Of a stretch of DNA of 7,260 bases, positions 4,607-7,260 are shown in pieces. A model generated the notes under the pieces. It saw only the letters and a program-made list of their open reading frames with translations, was not told the origin of the DNA and ran no database searches. Source of the stretch: Deltaproteobacteria bacterium. Its GTDB lineage: Bacteria; Desulfobacterota; GWC2-55-46; S146-70. The first letter of the stretch is position 1, and each line of letters opens with the position of its first letter. A program made the translations under genes and the position numbers. The stretch lies in NCBI GenBank assembly GCA_015492395.1, contig WGFD01000260.1, positions 1 through 7,260 of the forward strand, written 5' to 3'.

Positions 4607-7181
4607 ACCTTATAACCAGGTTGATAAGCTTGTTTGGTATGTATATGACCTTCCTGACCTCTCTGTCTGCAACCCAGCGGGTTACGGCTTCATTGTCCAA
4701 GACGGCCTCTTCAACGGTCTTCTGAGGAGTATCCGTTGGTATGTTTATCTTGGCCCTGAGCTTTCCGTCTACCTGCACCACGATCGTGACCTCTTCTCGC
4801 ATGAGCGCATCTTTAGTGTACGAAGGCCAGGTTGACTTTGAAAGCAGACTCTCGTTACCGAGCCTCTCCCATAACTCTTCGCATATATGTGGTGCGAAGG
4901 GTGACAGGAGTTTGACCACAGTTTCAATTGCCTCTCTCAGAACACTTTTGGACAGCGTATCTTCACCAATCCCTTCCCAGAGATAGATGGCATTGACCAA
5001 CTCCATTATTGCGCTTATCGCCGTATTGAAGTGAAAGCGCTCCTCTATATCGACGGTGACCTTATATATCGTTCTGTGTACGAGGTGGTGCAACTCCTTC
5101 AGCGACTTGTCCAGGGGTTGTGCGCCGTCATAGGGCGTTATATCGCTTATATCCTGGAGCCTCTCATCTATAAGCCTCCATACCCTGTTAAGAAACCTGT
5201 AGGACCCTTCGACCCCTTCATCACTCCACTCAAGGTCTCTCTCTGGAGGAGCGGCAAAGAGGGAAAATAGCCTGGTGGTGTCGGCTCCGTACCTTCCTAT
5301 TATCCTGTCGGGGTCTATAGTATTCTTCTTGGACTTACTCATCTTTTCTATCTGTCCACGTTCAATGGTCTCCCCGCACACCTTGCACTTATCCTCTGCC
5401 ATGTCTTCGGGAGAGACGTAGCCATGCGTGGGGCACCTCAGGATCTCTTTACACACCATGCCCTGCGTCAGGAGTTTCTTGAATGGTTCATCACATTCGA
5501 GTAGGCCGATATCCCGGATGGCCTTGGTGAAGAACCTTGCATAGAGTAGATGCATGACTGCATGTTCTACGCCGCCGACATACTGATCCACAGGCATCCA
5601 GAAGTTGGCTGCGGCCGTGTCGAAGGGTCCGTCTTCCATGTTCGGGGAGGTGTACCTGAGAAAGTACCACGAAGAGTCTACGAAGGTGTCCATCGTATCG
5701 GTCTCCCTCGTGGCCGGACCTCCACAATCGGGACATGGCACGCTCCTGAACGTATCCAGGTGTTCCAAAGGCGAGCCGCCCTTGCCGGTCAAGACTACAT
5801 CCTCCGGCAGTATAACCGGCAAGTCGTTGTACGGGACGGGGACGGTCCCGCAGCTACGGCAGTATATGATGGGTATGGGGCATCCCCAGTACCTCTGTCT
5901 TGATATGCCCCAATCCCTGAGCCTGTATGTCGTCACCCCCCTGCCGATGCCTCTTTCCTCTAGATAGTCTACTATTGCGGGCATGGCGTCCCTGTTGTCG
6001 AGTCCGTCGAATCTATCCGAGTTGATCATGTGGCCGTCACCTTCATAGGCTGCCTCCATGGTATCAGGGGAGAGGGTTCTGTCGAGCGGATTGATGACTA
6101 TCTTCAGGGGAAGCCCATACTTCTTGGCAAACTCAAAATCGCGCTGATCGTGAGCAGGGACCGCCATGACGGCACCGGTACCATACTCCATGAGCACGAA
6201 GTTAGCCACATAGACCGGCACTTTAAGACCGGTTAGGGGATTTATGCAATATGCGCCGGTGAAGACCCCTTCCTTTTCCGATAGCGCTCCGGTCCTTTCA
6301 TCACAACCCTGCTTTCTTATCCTTTCCACAAACTCCCTGATACCTGCGTCCTCTTTCCTGGGCTCTATCAATGTATCAACCATGGGATGCTCCGGGGCAA
6401 GGCTTATGAATGTCACACCCCACAGGGTATCCGGTCTGGTGGTGAAGATCTTGATCGACCTCTCGGAGTTTGTTACAGGAAAGTCGATCTCCGCCCCTGT
6501 GCTCTTGCCTATCCAGTTTCTCTGCATAACGAGCACCCTGTCCGGCCAGCCGTCCAGCTTGTCACAGTACTCCAGGAGTTCATCGGCGTACTCTGTTATT
6601 TTGAGGAACCACTGCTGCAGTGTCTTTTTTTCCACACTGCTCTCGCATCTCCAGCAGAGCCCTCCCTCTACCTGCTCATTGGCCAGTACCGTTGAACATC
6701 CGGGACACCAGTTGACCGATGAAAGCTTCTTGTAGGCCAGTCCCTTTTCGTACATCTTCAGAAAGAACCACTGGTTCCACCTGTAATACGTCTGGGCGCA
6801 CGTCGCTATCTCCCTGTCCCAGTCATAGCCGAGGCCCAGCCTCATGAGTTGTGACTTCATGTTGTTTATATTGTCAAAGGTCCACTTCGCGGGGTGGATG
6901 TTATTCTGTATGGCCGCATTCTCGGCCGGCAGGCCGAAGGAGTCCCACCCCATGGGATGCAGGACGTTGTATCCATTCATCTTAAGGAATCTGGCAAGGA
7001 CGTCTCCTATCGAGTAGTTCCTGACATGACCCATATGTATCTTACCGGAAGGGTACGGAAACATCTCCAGGAGGTAGTACTTTCTTCCGGCCCCGCCTTC
7101 CGTAACCTTGAAGATATCCTCCTCTTTCCATATCTCCTGCCACTTCTTTTCGATAGATTCCGGATCGTATCTTGGACCCAA
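4605..7181 (-). CDS. leuS: Leucyl-tRNA synthetase
   Basis: A class Ia enzyme that charges tRNA-Leu with leucine and edits mischarged tRNA. From the preferred TTG7181 start it is 858 aa (E. coli 860). Visible parts: HMGH (residues 49-52); ZN-1 module with CPGC (159-162) and CWRC (176-179); CP1 editing domain with TTRPDT (247-252) and Asp345 in [11 protein letters not shown]; a second Cys set, CRSC (441-444) and CPDC (483-486); DTFVDSSWY; a Cys/His insertion (583-602); KMSKS (613-617); and the anticodon-binding and C-terminal domains. The TTG start has GGGAGG eight bases upstream and brings Tyr5, HMGH and the editing residues into E. coli numbering. Longer in-frame starts exist at GTG7247 and ATG7226 but have no ribosome-binding site and would add 22 or 15 atypical residues. 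The 79 bases upstream show no clear promoter. It is the first gene of the operon visible here. Confidence 0.97.
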   Translation of the reverse strand: MGPRYDPESIEKKWQEIWKEEDIFKVTEGGAGRKYYLLEMFPYPSGKIHMGHVRNYSIGDVLARFLKMNGYNVLHPMGWDSFGLPAENAAIQNNIHPAKWTFDNINNMKSQLMRLGLGYDWDREIATCAQTYYRWNQWFFLKMYEKGLAYKKLSSVNWCPGCSTVLANEQVEGGLCWRCESSVEKKTLQQWFLKITEYADELLEYCDKLDGWPDRVLVMQRNWIGKSTGAEIDFPVTNSERSIKIFTTRPDTLWGVTFISLAPEHPMVDTLIEPRKEDAGIREFVERIRKQGCDERTGALSEKEGVFTGAYCINPLTGLKVPVYVANFVLMEYGTGAVMAVPAHDQRDFEFAKKYGLPLKIVINPLDRTLSPDTMEAAYEGDGHMINSDRFDGLDNRDAMPAIVDYLEERGIGRGVTTYRLRDWGISRQRYWGCPIPIIYCRSCGTVPVPYNDLPVILPEDVVLTGKGGSPLEHLDTFRSVPCPDCGGPATRETDTMDTFVDSSWYFLRYTSPNMEDGPFDTAAANFWMPVDQYVGGVEHAVMHLLYARFFTKAIRDIGLLECDEPFKKLLTQGMVCKEILRCPTHGYVSPEDMAEDKCKVCGETIERGQIEKMSKSKKNTIDPDRIIGRYGADTTRLFSLFAAPPERDLEWSDEGVEGSYRFLNRVWRLIDERLQDISDITPYDGAQPLDKSLKELHHLVHRTIYKVTVDIEERFHFNTAISAIMELVNAIYLWEGIGEDTLSKSVLREAIETVVKLLSPFAPHICEELWERLGNESLLSKSTWPSYTKDALMREEVTIVVQVDGKLRAKINIPTDTPQKTVEEAVLDNEAVTRWVADREVRKVIYIPNKLINLVIR

Positions 7182-7189
7182 ACGACTAT

Positions 7190-7195
7190 CCTCCC
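7190..7195 (-). promoter_or_regulatory. Ribosome-binding site deciding the leuS TTG start
   Basis: GGGAGG on the minus strand, eight bases before TTG7181. It is the only strong Shine-Dalgarno near the 5' end of leuS and points to the TTG rather than to the upstream GTG7247 or ATG7226. Confidence 0.75.
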
Positions 7196-7260
7196 AATAA
7201 GATCTTTGAAGATACGCAGCGGGCATGCTTACGACGGTGCATTGCACGAAGCTTTAAAAC

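Noticed and set aside
6244..6735. Long plus-strand ORFs opposite leuS (also 5550-5967)
   Set aside because: They are Ser/Pro-rich shadow frames over highly conserved LeuRS domains, without translation signals.

Overview
The window is a compact housekeeping segment from a Gram-negative (diderm) bacterium. An LPS-assembly lipoprotein (lptE), a lipid II flippase (murJ) and the gene order leuS-lptE-holA near rpsT and murJ fit a deltaproteobacterial (Desulfobacterota/Myxococcota-like) or Nitrospirota-like lineage. The zinc-ribbon insertion in the leucyl-tRNA synthetase and the frequent AGG/ATA codons agree with this, but the sequence alone does not fix the phylum. All five recognised genes look intact; no tRNA, rRNA, CRISPR array, transposase or phage gene is visible.

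Layout from left to right. Positions 1-136 hold one copy (cut by the window edge) of an unusual intergenic repeat made of back-to-back perfect hairpins. Positions 137-321 hold no gene that I can see. A small, probably real, Cys/His-containing protein of 84 aa lies at 322-576 (minus strand). Upstream of it is a clear sigma70-type promoter (652-680) and a structured leader (612-651). A rho-independent terminator (735-777) closes murJ (801-2390, minus). A short AT-rich divergent region (2391-2491) carries a strong promoter for rpsT (2492-2758, plus, GTG start). The rpsT-holA convergent intergenic region (2759-3038) holds the second, complete copy of the hairpin repeat (about 2811-2971). The rest is a minus-strand operon, leuS (7181-4605), lptE (4595-4011) and holA (4010-3039), with very tight junctions: the lptE ribosome-binding site overlaps the leuS stop codon, and a single in-frame TAG separates lptE from holA.

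The genes serve translation (LeuRS, S20), replication (Pol III delta, the clamp-loader subunit) and envelope biogenesis (MurJ for peptidoglycan, LptE for LPS). They are a conserved chromosomal cluster rather than a dedicated pathway.

The most unusual content is the hairpin repeat. It has five consecutive perfect stem-loops in 147 bases, about three quarters of the bases are paired, and the two copies are identical over the 131 bases both show. Two of the loops carry the same AGGGAT hexamer, and one of them (C-AGGGAT-G) matches the classical CsrA/RsmA high-affinity loop. This suggests, but does not prove, a mobile multi-hairpin element or an RNA that acts when transcribed.
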